A stretch of 40,748 nt of DNA from Actinomycetota bacterium (lineage in GTDB: Bacteria > Actinomycetota > Actinomycetes > Streptosporangiales > Streptosporangiaceae), in contig DAHVAR010000154.1 of NCBI GenBank assembly GCA_027314515.1, forward strand, positions 1-40,748, written 5' to 3'. Below the pieces are notes generated by a model. The model saw nothing but the letters and a program-made list of their open reading frames with translations, had not been told where the DNA came from and searched no databases. This document shows, piece after piece, positions 27,724 through 35,697 of the stretch (positions are counted from its first letter, which is position 1; each line of letters starts with the position of its first letter). A program made the position numbers and the translations under genes.

Positions 27724-27916
27724 CTCGCCGAGCCGCTCCGGGCGCCTTGCGTCAGCCTGAAAACCCACGGGCATGCACGGCGGCCGTCACTGACATCGTG
27801 CCAGCGGGCCGCGATCGCCCCTGAGCGGATGCAGGCACAAGCTTGCGGTAGTGTCAATCGATTTTCGCGTCCGGCAAAGTTGCGCACTGCGAAAGTTTAG
27901 CTAAGCTGCTGGCATG

Positions 27917-28235
27917 GTGCGTCCTGGAAGCTGGTCCAGGCCTGCGGGCGGAAGTCCCGTCCGGGTAATCGCCGGAGAGCCCGGTAGCAGGCCCCGGTTC
28001 GTCGTTGAGAGGCGGCGGGCTGAGCGGGGTGTCGGACCTGAATCCGCTGCTGCGCGGCTGGGGGAACTACTTCCGCACCGGGAACGCCGCCGGGACTGGC
28101 TCAACGGGCACGGCCTGTACCGGCTGCGCGGCACCATCCGCTATCCGAAGGCAGCGTAACCATGTCAAGAAGATCATCGGTAAGCCGTAAGGGGGATGGG
28201 GAGACGGGCCTTCACCGGCACCGCGCCCCTGACTG
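27917..28235 (+). mobile_element. Collapsed group II intron remnant
   Basis: The element begins GTGCG, the group II 5' splice-site consensus, followed by domain-I-like sequence (GAAGCTGGTCCAGGC, GCGGGCGGAAGTCCCG, CGGTAGCAGGCCCCGGTTCG). The maturase ORF survives only as two C-terminal bits in different frames: LNPLLRGWGNYFRTGNAA (28038-28091) and DWLNGHGLYRLRGTIRYPKAA ending at the TAA of 28157-28159. Domain V is cut down to ATCGGTAAGCCGTAAGG, lacking its inner hairpin, and a domain-VI-like GATGGGGAGACGGGCC follows. It cannot splice or move. The 3' edge is approximate and abuts the TetR gene. Confidence 0.8.
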
Positions 28236-28238
28236 CCA

Positions 28239-28943
28239 ATGACTTCCGCGCACGTGCTGACAAGCTCGGTCGAGCAACTTGCGCATTGCCCTGCGGCGCC
28301 CTCGGACGAGCCGCTGGGACTGCGCGAGCGCAAGAAGGCCGCGACCCGGCAGGCGCTGGGCGAGGCCGCGATGCGGCTGGCCATCGAGCACGGACTGGAC
28401 AGCGTACTGGTCGAGGACATCGCCGAGGTGGCCGGCGTCTCGCCCCGTACCTTCAACAACTACTTCGCCAGCAAGTACGAGGCGATCTGCGCGCTCCAGC
28501 TCGACCGCGCGCTGCGAATCGGCGACGAGCTGCGCGCCCGCCCGCCGGGGGAGCCGCTCTGGGACTCGGTCTCGCAGGCTGTCCTGTCCCAGTTCGCCCG
28601 GGCGGACTTCGCGCCGGACGGAGCCTGGATCTCCCGGCTGCGGCTGGTGATCACCACGCCGGCGCTGGCCGGCGAATACCTGAAGGTCCAGGGCGTAGCG
28701 CAGTATCACCTGGCCGCGGCGATCGCCGAACGACTCGGAACCCGCCTGGAAACCGACATGTTCCCGCGGATCCTGGCCGGCGCGGTCTCGGCGGCCATGC
28801 AGGCAGCGTTGGAGCGCTGGCTGCAGTCCGACCCGCCAGTGCCGCTCGCGCCGCTGGTCCGGCAGTCGCTGCGCCGGCTCGCCGAGGGCATGCTGCATGT
28901 CGTGCCCGCTGAGGCCGGCGCGCAGCCGGGCGACACCAGCTAA
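28239..28943 (+). CDS. TetR-family transcriptional regulator
   Basis: The 234-residue regulator has an N-terminal helix-turn-helix (ERKKAATRQALGEAAMRLAI, then EDIAEVAGVSPRTFNNYFAS) at residues 30-75 and a C-terminal ligand/dimer domain ending LRRLAEGMLHVVPAE. The FNNYF helix with TetR-type spacing is clear. It lies 83 bases before the ABC exporter on the same strand and probably regulates it. No palindromic operator stood out in that gap. Its ATG is almost in contact with the intron remnant, so its native promoter region may have been altered. Confidence 0.9.
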   Translation: MTSAHVLTSSVEQLAHCPAAPSDEPLGLRERKKAATRQALGEAAMRLAIEHGLDSVLVEDIAEVAGVSPRTFNNYFASKYEAICALQLDRALRIGDELRARPPGEPLWDSVSQAVLSQFARADFAPDGAWISRLRLVITTPALAGEYLKVQGVAQYHLAAAIAERLGTRLETDMFPRILAGAVSAAMQAALERWLQSDPPVPLAPLVRQSLRRLAEGMLHVVPAEAGAQPGDTS

Positions 28944-29026
28944 CAATCCGCGTCCGGCCGGCTGCGGTGCACGCCGGTTACCCCGTTCCCGTCCAGAATT
29001 TGATCCCGACAGCTGAGAGACTCCCG

Positions 29027-30763
29027 GTGCTGATCCGATTGCTGCGCGAGTACCTGCGCCCTTATCGCAAGCCGCTGTCGCTTGTGCTGCTGCTGCAGTT
29101 CGCGCAGACGCTGGCGACGCTGTACCTGCCGACGCTGAACGCCGACATCATCGACAACGGCGTCATCGTCCACGACACGCACTACATCCTCAGCGTCGGC
29201 GGCCTGATGCTGGTCATCACGCTGCTGCAGATCGGGTGCGCGATAGCGGCCGTGTATTTCGGCGCGAAGGTCGCCATGGCGCTCGGCCGGGACGTGCGGC
29301 ACGGCATTTTCAGCCGGGTGCTGCAGTTCTCTGATCGCGAGGTCAATCACCTCGGCACCGCGTCGCTGATCACCCGGACCACCAACGACGTCCAGCAGAT
29401 CCAGATGCTGGCGATCATGACATTCACGCTGCTGCTGTCCGCACCGATCATGTGCATCGGCGGCATCATCCTGGCGCTCAACCAGGACGTGCGGCTGTCG
29501 TCGTTGCTGCTGGTCGCCGTGCCCCTGCTCGGCGTGGTCGTGTCGCTGATCATCTCCCGGATGCGGCCGCTGTTCCGGCAGATGCAGGAGCGGCTGGACA
29601 CCATCAACCGGGTCCTCCGCGAGCAGATCACCGGCGTGCGGGTGATCCGCGCGTTCGTCCGCGACCCGCAGGAACGCGAGCGGTTCGCCCGCTCCAACAC
29701 CGAGCTCTTCGACGTCTCGCTGGGCGCGGGCAGGCTGATGGCGCTGATGTTCCCGTCGGTCATGCTCGTGCTGAACCTGTCGACCACGGCGGTGGTGTGG
29801 TTCGGCGGCCACTACGTCGCCGACGGGAGCATGCAGATCGGGTCGCTCACCGCGTTCATCACCTACCTGGCCCAGATCCTGATGGCAGTGATGATGGCTA
29901 CCTTCATGTTCATGCTGGTGCCGCGTGCCGAGGTGAGCGCCGAGCGGATCATGGAGGTGACCGGCACGCAGCCCGCGCTTTGCCCGCCCGCCCGGCCACT
30001 GCCGATCGCCGGCTCATCCGGCCCGCTGGAGCTGCGGCACGTGGAGTTCCGGTACCCGGGTGCCGAGCAGCCGGTCCTGCACGACATCTCGTTCACCGCA
30101 CTGCCCGGCCAGACCACCGCGATCATCGGCGGTACCGGCAGCGGCAAGACCTCGCTGGTCAACCTCATCCCGCGGCTCGTCGACGTGACGGCCGGCGCGC
30201 TGCTGGTCGGCGGCGTCGACGTGCGCGAACTGGACCCGGCGGCGCTGTCAGCGGCGGTCGGCCTGGTGCCGCAGAAGCCGTACCTGTTCTCCGGCACGGT
30301 GGCGTCCAACTTGCGGTACGGCAATCAGCAGGCGACCGACCAGGAGCTGTGGCAAGCGCTAGCGATTGCCCAGGCCCGCGACTTCGTCGAGCGGACGCCC
30401 GACGGCCTGAACGCGCCGATCGCCCAGGGCGGCACGAACGTGTCCGGCGGCCAGCGACAGCGGCTGGCCATCGCGAGGGCGCTGGTGCACAAGCCGAAGA
30501 TCTACCTGTTCGACGACTCGTTCTCCGCGCTGGACTACGCCACCGACGCGCGGCTGCGGGCCGCGCTGGCCGCGGAGGTGACCGACGCGATCATGGTGGT
30601 CGTGGCGCAGCGAGTGAGCACCATCAGGACCGCGGACCAGATCCTGGTCCTGGACGGCGGCCGGATCGTCGCCCGCGGCACTCACCCCGAGCTGATGGGC
30701 TCTAGCGAGACCTACCGGGAGATCGTGTTGTCCCAGCTGACTGAGCAGGAGGCCGCGGCGTGA
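29027..30763 (+). CDS. ABC exporter half-transporter, degenerate ATP site
   Basis: The 578-residue protein has six membrane helices (residues about 1-310) and one nucleotide-binding domain: Walker A IGGTGSGKTS, Q-loop VPQKPYLFSG, signature NVSGGQRQRLAIARAL, Walker B IYLFDDSFSALD. After Walker B the catalytic Glu is Asp, and the switch His is Gln (VAQRVSTI). These are the substitutions of the degenerate partner in heterodimeric exporters such as TM287/288 and BmrC/BmrD. I chose GTG 29027 (VLIRLLREYLRPYRK). The stop overlaps the partner gene by four bases. Confidence 0.93.
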   Translation: MLIRLLREYLRPYRKPLSLVLLLQFAQTLATLYLPTLNADIIDNGVIVHDTHYILSVGGLMLVITLLQIGCAIAAVYFGAKVAMALGRDVRHGIFSRVLQFSDREVNHLGTASLITRTTNDVQQIQMLAIMTFTLLLSAPIMCIGGIILALNQDVRLSSLLLVAVPLLGVVVSLIISRMRPLFRQMQERLDTINRVLREQITGVRVIRAFVRDPQERERFARSNTELFDVSLGAGRLMALMFPSVMLVLNLSTTAVVWFGGHYVADGSMQIGSLTAFITYLAQILMAVMMATFMFMLVPRAEVSAERIMEVTGTQPALCPPARPLPIAGSSGPLELRHVEFRYPGAEQPVLHDISFTALPGQTTAIIGGTGSGKTSLVNLIPRLVDVTAGALLVGGVDVRELDPAALSAAVGLVPQKPYLFSGTVASNLRYGNQQATDQELWQALAIAQARDFVERTPDGLNAPIAQGGTNVSGGQRQRLAIARALVHKPKIYLFDDSFSALDYATDARLRAALAAEVTDAIMVVVAQRVSTIRTADQILVLDGGRIVARGTHPELMGSSETYREIVLSQLTEQEAAA

Positions 30764-32805
30764 GCGGGGAACTGAGCGACGGCAACGCCCAGCAGGGTGA
30801 GGGCCAGCAAACCGGCGGGGACCTGCAAACCGGCGGGGACCAGCAGGCGGGCGGGGACCAGCAGGCGGGCGAGCGGGCGACGCCGAAGCGCGGGCCGGCC
30901 CCGGCAGCCACGATGGGCGGTCCCGCGCGTTTCATGGGCGGCATGTCGACCGAGAAGGCACTGGACTTCAAGGGCTCCGGCCGGCGGCTGCTCGGGCTGC
31001 TGCGGCCCTACCGGGTGCTGGTAGGGCTGGCGCTGGCGTTCGCCGTCGGCAGCGTGACCCTGGCGGTACTTGGCCCCCGGATGCTCGGCGAGGCGATCAA
31101 TGTCATCTTCGACGGGTTCGCCTCCCGTCACGGCACGGACTTCAGCCACGTCGCCCAGATTCTGGTGGTCGTGCTCGCGCTGAACGTCGGCAGCTCGGTC
31201 CTCGCGGCGTTCCAGGGCCGGATCACCGCCACGCTGGTGCAGCGCGCGGTGTTCACGCTGCGCGAGGAGGTACAGGCCAAGCTGTCCCGGCTGCCGTTGC
31301 GCTACTTCGACCGGCAGCCGCGCGGCGAGATCCTCAGCCGGGTCACCAACGACATCGACAACCTGCAGCAGTCGATGCAGCAGGCGCTGAGCCAGCTCGT
31401 TACCTCGCTGCTCACCATCGTGGGCGTGCTGACGCTGATGTTCATCGTGTCCTGGGAACTGGCGCTGATCGCCCTGGTCACGGTCCCGGCCTCGGCGGTG
31501 GCGATGCGGAAGATCGCGCAGCGCGCGCAGCCGCAGTTCATCAAGCAGTGGAAATACACCGGCAAGCTGAACGCGCACATCGAGGAGATGTACAGCGGGC
31601 ACGCCCTGGTGACCGCATTCGGCCAGCGCGATGAGGCGATGCGGGCCTTCACCGAGCAGAACGAAGAGCTGTTCAACGCCAGCTACCGGGCGCAGTTCAT
31701 CTCCGGTGCCATCCAGCCGGTGATGATGTTCATGTCCAACCTGAACTACGTGCTGGTGGCCGTCGTCGGCGGGCTGCTGATCAGCGGCGGTTCGCTGACG
31801 CTCGGCGCGGTCACCGCGTTCATCCAGTACTCCCGCCAGTTCAGCCAGCCGCTCACGCAGGTGGCCAGCATGGCCAACCTGCTGCAGTCCAGCGTCGCGT
31901 CAGCGGAGCGGGTGTTCGCCCTGCTGGACGCTACCGAGCAGGCACCAGACGCTGCCGAGCCGGCCCGCCCGGCTGGGACAGCAGCCGGGCCAGCCGACGT
32001 CGCGGCAGCTGGTGCGCCGGCAGCTGGTGCGCCGGCGGCGATCCGGCCGGCCATGGTGCGCGGCAAGGTGCAATTCGACGACGTGTCGTTCCGCTACCTG
32101 CCGGACCACCCGCTGATCGAGCATGTCTCGCTGACCGTCGAGCCGGGCCAGACCGTCGCCATCGTCGGCCCCACCGGGGCCGGCAAGACGACACTGGTCA
32201 ACCTGCTGATGCGGTTCTACGAGCTTGACTCGGGCAAGATCCTGCTCGATGGAGTCGACACCGCGGCCATGAGCCGCGCCGAACTGCGCGGGCTCACCGG
32301 CATGGTGCTGCAGGACGCCTGGCTGTTCGGCGGCACGATCGAGGAGAACATCGCCTACGGCTCCTTCGGGGCCAGCCACGATCGGGTCGTGGAGGCGGCT
32401 CAGGCGACCTACGTGGACCGGTTCGTCCGGACGCTGCCGGACGGCTACCAGACGGTCCTGGACGAAGAAGGCACCAACGTCAGCGCGGGGGAGCGGCAGC
32501 TCATCACGATCGCCCGCGCGTTCCTCGCCAGGCCCGCGGTGCTCATCCTGGATGAGGCGACCAGTTCGGTGGACACCCGGACCGAGGTGCTGATCCAGCG
32601 TGCCATGGCGTCACTGCGGCAGGGAAGGACCAGCTTCGTGATCGCCCACCGGCTGTCCACGGTCCGCGACGCCGACGTGATCCTGGTGATGGAGGACGGG
32701 CGCATCGTCGAGCAGGGAACGCACACTGGTCTGCTGGCGGCAGGCGGCGCGTATGCGCGGTTGTACCAGGCCCAGTTCGCCCAGGCGATGGCGGAGGTGG
32801 CCTGA
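30760..32805 (+). CDS. ABC exporter half-transporter, catalytic partner
   Basis: This 681-residue partner has a long Gln/Gly-rich N-terminal tail with 6-residue repeats (residues 16-39), then six membrane helices. Its nucleotide-binding domain has Walker A VGPTGAGKTT, Walker B VLILDEATSSVDT with the catalytic Glu, and switch His in VIAHRLSTV. Its signature is NVSAGERQLI instead of LSGGQ, so the site it completes on its partner is the degenerate one. A linker of about 40 residues rich in Ala/Gly/Pro (AAGAPAAGAPAA) joins the halves. Together they should form a drug or lipid exporter; the substrate is unknown. It ends at a double hairpin. Confidence 0.93.
   Translation: MSGELSDGNAQQGEGQQTGGDLQTGGDQQAGGDQQAGERATPKRGPAPAATMGGPARFMGGMSTEKALDFKGSGRRLLGLLRPYRVLVGLALAFAVGSVTLAVLGPRMLGEAINVIFDGFASRHGTDFSHVAQILVVVLALNVGSSVLAAFQGRITATLVQRAVFTLREEVQAKLSRLPLRYFDRQPRGEILSRVTNDIDNLQQSMQQALSQLVTSLLTIVGVLTLMFIVSWELALIALVTVPASAVAMRKIAQRAQPQFIKQWKYTGKLNAHIEEMYSGHALVTAFGQRDEAMRAFTEQNEELFNASYRAQFISGAIQPVMMFMSNLNYVLVAVVGGLLISGGSLTLGAVTAFIQYSRQFSQPLTQVASMANLLQSSVASAERVFALLDATEQAPDAAEPARPAGTAAGPADVAAAGAPAAGAPAAIRPAMVRGKVQFDDVSFRYLPDHPLIEHVSLTVEPGQTVAIVGPTGAGKTTLVNLLMRFYELDSGKILLDGVDTAAMSRAELRGLTGMVLQDAWLFGGTIEENIAYGSFGASHDRVVEAAQATYVDRFVRTLPDGYQTVLDEEGTNVSAGERQLITIARAFLARPAVLILDEATSSVDTRTEVLIQRAMASLRQGRTSFVIAHRLSTVRDADVILVMEDGRIVEQGTHTGLLAAGGAYARLYQAQFAQAMAEVA
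30805..30876 (+). repeat. Four 18-bp tandem repeats in the ABC gene
   Basis: Four units of 18 bp encode QQTGGD, LQTGGD, QQAGGD and QQAGER in the N-terminal tail of the transporter. They are in frame and probably form a flexible cytoplasmic extension. Confidence 0.85.
32005..32034 (+). repeat. 15-bp tandem duplication in the ABC linker
   Basis: GCAGCTGGTGCGCCG occurs twice in tandem, encoding AAGAP twice in the linker between membrane and nucleotide-binding domains. Confidence 0.85.
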
Positions 32806-32837
32806 GCGCACGTACTCGCCCTCAGCATCGGAGGCCC

Positions 32838-32885
32838 CTCGCGACAGCGCGAGCTAGCCGGCCAGATGGCCGCTATCCGGCTAGC
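32838..32885. terminator. Two hairpins between convergent genes
   Basis: CTCGCG-ACAG-CGCGAG (32838-32853) forms one perfect hairpin. GCTAGCCGG (32853-32861) and CCGGCTAGC (32877-32885) form a second with a 15-base loop that contains a GGCC pair. The second overlaps the last codons of the coiled-coil gene on the minus strand. They can terminate the ABC operon and that gene. Confidence 0.7.
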
Positions 32886-33178
32886 CGCTTCACAAGCTCA
32901 GCCAGTTGTCCGCTGACGAAGTCAAGCCGCTGTTCGACCTGAACGAAACGGTCGTCCAGCCGGTCGAACCGCTTGTCGGCCTGTCGGAAGAGCCGGTCCA
33001 CGCCGTCGAGTCGCTGGCCGAGGTACTCGAAGCGCCGGTCGTGGACGTCAAGCCGAGCAGCGATGCGGCTCAGCCGCTTGTGGTGCTTGCGGGTGAGCGT
33101 GACGAGAACGTCGACGTTGTCGCTCAGCCCGGCGTCGACGGCGGGTGCACGCTCGATCAGCCCAGGGGAGTCCGGCAT
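32873..33178 (-). CDS. Coiled-coil protein of unknown function (first of two)
   Basis: The 101-residue protein is almost all helix with heptad spacing: RLDVHDRRFEYLGQRL then GVDRLFRQADKRFDRLDDRF. Phe, Leu and Val recur every three or four residues with Arg/Asp between. There is no membrane segment or signal peptide. It resembles the next gene in composition and in its MPD start (MPDSPGLIER), so the two look like paralogues. The function is unknown; a structural or scaffold role is only a guess. Confidence 0.7.
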   Translation of the reverse strand: MPDSPGLIERAPAVDAGLSDNVDVLVTLTRKHHKRLSRIAARLDVHDRRFEYLGQRLDGVDRLFRQADKRFDRLDDRFVQVEQRLDFVSGQLAELVKRLAG

Positions 33179-33289
33179 GACTGGAGCCTATTACCGCGCC
33201 TAGTCGTTGGCAGTGGATAGCATGACACAAGACGGCTAGTTACACAGCTGTCACTTGCGTCGATGAAGATACGCATGAAGGCGGGCCCG

Positions 33290-33655
33290 TTATTCCGGGC
33301 GCTGCGGCAACCGCGCAAGCATCTCTGCAAGCTGCGCGTCGATCTGGTCGAAGCGGCCGTCCACGGAGTCGAAGCGGCCGTCCACGGAGTCGAAGCGGGC
33401 GTCCACGGAGTCGAAGCGGGCGTCCACGGAGTCGAAGCGGGCGTCCACGGAGTCGAGCCGGGCGTCCACGGAGTCGAGCCGGGCGTCGATGCCGTCGAAG
33501 CGACCAGCATGAACCAACTGCGCCGCCATCAGCAACTCAAGCTTGGCGTCATGGGCCTGAGCCTTGGCTTGAAGATCCAGGATCGAGTAACCGATCTCCC
33601 GGATGTCCTCTTTCAGGCTGTCGATCCTGGTGTGTGCATCTGGCATGTCTGTCAC
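33290..33655 (-). CDS. Heptad-repeat coiled-coil protein built on 21-bp repeats (second of two)
   Basis: The C-terminal half consists of eight seven-residue units close to DARFDSV, giving Phe/Leu and Val/Ile at a and d positions, an almost perfect coiled coil. The N-terminal part reads DAHTRIDSLKEDIREIGYSI. I start at GTG 33653-33655, behind CGGAGTAC. An upstream in-frame ATG at 33731-33733 would add 26 residues (MKQVANSILDGAAELARAEL onwards) and contains a rare TTA codon. Strand choice rests on the neighbouring paralogue and on the a/d hydrophobic pattern; the opposite frame is also open through the repeats. Confidence 0.68.
   Translation of the reverse strand: MTDMPDAHTRIDSLKEDIREIGYSILDLQAKAQAHDAKLELLMAAQLVHAGRFDGIDARLDSVDARLDSVDARFDSVDARFDSVDARFDSVDGRFDSVDGRFDQIDAQLAEMLARLPQRPE
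33338..33505 (-). repeat. Eight tandem 21-bp units, six nearly identical
   Basis: The plus-strand unit is close to GTCCACGGAGTCGAAGCGGG plus one base. Units begin at 33338, 33359, 33380, 33401, 33422, 33443, 33464 and 33485; the first and last are diverged, and the six inner ones differ at only a few bases. Being a multiple of seven codons, copy-number change lengthens the coiled coil without a frameshift. Confidence 0.93.
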
Positions 33656-33915
33656 CGTACTCCGGGCCGCCGACAGTTCGGCGCGAGCTAATTCTGCCGC
33701 CCCGTCCAAGATCGAGTTGGCGACTTGCTTCATTCCCCGCATTGGCGGAACCACAGCAGTGCTGCTTGAGCTGTGGCGCCAGCGCCAGCGCCAGCGACGG
33801 TGTTGTGGTTCGCAGCGACCCCGAGCAAGATCAACATTGCGGGGGAGGAGCGGGGGATAGCGTGCGGTCACGGGCGGAAGTTGCGGTCGGGCCAGGAGGG
33901 CTACACGCTTGCGGA

Positions 33916-35028
33916 GTGCCTGCGACAGTCGGGGAGTTGCTGGGCCGCGTCGGAGTCGACGCGGCCGGCGTTGTTGCCGACGAGCTGCCCCATAACCGGT
34001 GGCTGAGCCCCGGCGTGTGGCGGCTCCGTACCCGCGGCAGGCGGCTGGCGGTGCTGAAGTACACAAGCTCGGATCGCAGCCGCGGCGGTACGCCGTGGGA
34101 CGCGCACTGGACGGCCCGCGATCACGACCCGCGGCGGTGGACGTACTGGTGCCGGGAACCGCTGGCCTACCAGCACGATCTCGCCGGCGCATATGCCGGG
34201 AGCGGCATCACGCCGCCTGCTTGCCTGGGCGTCGACGTCGACGGCAGTGACGCGGTGCTGCTGCTGGAATGGGTCACCGATCAGCCCGGCGAGGCGTGGC
34301 CGGTGCCGGGTTACGGCCCGGCTGCGGAGGCGCTGGGCCGGGCCCAGGCGCCGTTTCTGCTCGGCCGGCCGATGCCGCCGTTTCCCTGGCTCAGTGAGCA
34401 CTTTCTGCGCGAGTACAGCTCAGAGAAGCCGGCCGCCTGGGAGCTCCTCGACGACGACGATGCGTGGGCGCATCCTGTCGTGACCGAGAACTTCCCTGCC
34501 GGGTTGCGGGAGGGCGTGCAGTTCGTGCATGCGCACCGCGAGCGGCTGTACCAGATCAGCGCGGCACTCCCGCGCACGTTCTGTCACCTGGACTTCTGGC
34601 CCAAGAACCTGTTCCGCCGCCCGGACGGCGAGATCGTTCTCATTGACTGGAGTTTCGCTGGTAACGGGGCTATCGGCGAGGATCCCGGCAACCTGGTACC
34701 CGATTCGGTGCTGGACCACTTCGTTGCCGCTGACCAGCTGCCTCGCCTTGAGCAGGCGGTCTACGAGGGTTACCTGCGAGGACTGCGGGCAGCAGGCTGG
34801 CGTGACGATCCCCGGCTCGTTCAGCTGGGGATGTGGTCGTCGGCGGTGAAGTACGACTGGCTCGCCCCGCTGACGCTGGCACAGGTGGGCCAGGAGCGGC
34901 AGTACCGGTATGGCGGAGCCGGCGAGATCGATGCCGCCGTCAAGTTCCGCGAGCGCAGCCGCGTGCTGTCGCTCAACGCCCAGTGGGCCCGGCAGGCGAT
35001 CAAGCTGGCCGACCGGCTCGGCATCTAG
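33916..35028 (+). CDS. Aminoglycoside-phosphotransferase-like kinase
   Basis: The 370-residue protein has the APH/kinase-like fold. It shows the nucleotide-binding Lys in RRLAVLKYTSSD, the catalytic loop HLDFWPKNLF (His, Asp, Asn pattern), and the metal-binding Asp in EIVLIDWSFAG. The substrate is unknown; maltokinase- or aminoglycoside-like functions cannot be told apart. I start it at GTG 33916 (VPATVGELLGRVG), where family similarity begins. AGGAGGG at 33894-33900 is rather far upstream, so the start is uncertain. A weak hairpin follows the stop. Confidence 0.8.
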   Translation: MPATVGELLGRVGVDAAGVVADELPHNRWLSPGVWRLRTRGRRLAVLKYTSSDRSRGGTPWDAHWTARDHDPRRWTYWCREPLAYQHDLAGAYAGSGITPPACLGVDVDGSDAVLLLEWVTDQPGEAWPVPGYGPAAEALGRAQAPFLLGRPMPPFPWLSEHFLREYSSEKPAAWELLDDDDAWAHPVVTENFPAGLREGVQFVHAHRERLYQISAALPRTFCHLDFWPKNLFRRPDGEIVLIDWSFAGNGAIGEDPGNLVPDSVLDHFVAADQLPRLEQAVYEGYLRGLRAAGWRDDPRLVQLGMWSSAVKYDWLAPLTLAQVGQERQYRYGGAGEIDAAVKFRERSRVLSLNAQWARQAIKLADRLGI

Positions 35029-35067
35029 CGAGAACTGGCAGCTACAGGCAGCGGCTGTCAGTGCTCG
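35029..35067. terminator. Imperfect hairpin between convergent genes
   Basis: CGAG, CTG and CAGC on the left pair with GCTG, CAG and CTCG on the right (one mismatch, one G-U), around an 11-base loop, directly after the phosphotransferase stop. Confidence 0.4.
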
Positions 35068-35079
35068 GCGGCCGGAGCG

Positions 35080-35397
35080 TCACCCGGCGTTCGGTTCGAT
35101 GCCGTATCCGGCGAGCCAGGTGAGCAGGTCGTCGCGGCGCGCCCGGACGAGATTGCCGCCGGTGAACCGGGCGTCGTCGGTGACCTCGGCGATCGCCGGT
35201 AGCGAAAGCAGGAACGACGTGGCCGCCTCGTCCGTGGTGAACTCGACATCGGCCATGACCAAGCCCGTGCAACGGCGAGCGGTGACGGCCGCGGCCGGTG
35301 GCGGCCCGGCCAGCAGGGAGCGCGCCTCGCGCTCGACCCTGGCGTACTTGCCATCACGGAGGGACTGGTGTGCCGGGGTGCCGAGCTGTTCGCTCAT
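35080..35397 (-). pseudogene. CYTH-domain protein with internal deletion
   Basis: The frame is open for 105 residues, but only the two ends of a CYTH (triphosphate tunnel) protein are present. The N-terminal KYARVEREARSLLAGPPPA corresponds to the family start, normally EIERKFL-like. From ARRCTGLVMADVEFTTDEAA the sequence matches the C-terminal end, with EVTDDARFTGGNLVRA and LLTWLAGYGI. About 100 central residues carrying most of the tunnel's basic and acidic residues are missing, so triphosphatase or cyclase activity is not expected. A ribosome site (TGGAGG) and a possible promoter remain. Confidence 0.7.
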
Positions 35398-35442
35398 GTT
35401 GCTGCCGCCTCCAGGTCCTTCCCCTCGCCGTCCCTTAACTAC

Positions 35443-35471
35443 TAGTTATCTGCACATATAGCAATTATCAA
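35443..35471 (-). promoter_or_regulatory. Possible promoter of the CYTH remnant
   Basis: On the minus strand TTGATA (35471-35466) and TAACTA (35448-35443) are 17 bases apart in a strikingly AT-rich patch. Its distance to the ATG at 35397 is about 45 bases. Confidence 0.4.
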
Positions 35472-35697
35472 CGGCAGCGATCTCTGCGCGGCTCCAGTCG
35501 TCACGGAGCGCCGTGTGCCATGCCCTCGTCCTCCGCATGACATGCTCGCCCCGGCCGGCTGGCCAAGCACATCCTTTATTGCATGAGATGGCACGCGGCG
35601 CTCCTGGCGATGTTGGGCAGGTCCTGGTAATCAACGGATGGTCGGTCCGGGCATAACGGAGCCGGACGGCGAGAGGGCGGCCCCAGGCTGGATTCAC
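35472..35697. other. Intergenic region without supported genes
   Basis: Short minus-strand open frames (for example LRDDWSRAEIAAVDN near 35500) have no ribosome site and no recognisable family. I see nothing else here. Confidence 0.45.

Noticed and set aside
26169-27824. Long plus-strand frame opposite the Ada-AlkA gene
   Set aside because: No family features and poor composition. The minus strand encodes a clear Ada-AlkA fusion.
28239-28943. TetR gene as cargo of the intron
   Set aside because: Group II introns do not carry such genes; the TetR frame starts after the domain-VI-like sequence and pairs naturally with the exporter.
32873-33178. Phage tail-fibre or toxin component
   Set aside because: Only coiled-coil character is visible, with no phage or secretion gene around it.
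33338-33505. CRISPR array
   Set aside because: Units are contiguous 21-bp copies without spacers and preserve a reading frame, so this is a coding repeat.
33263-33691. Plus-strand open frame through the 21-bp repeats (VHGVEAG repeats)
   Set aside because: It is a mirror of the minus-strand heptad gene. The minus strand has the coiled-coil a/d pattern and an adjacent paralogue; the plus frame has no ribosome site or family.
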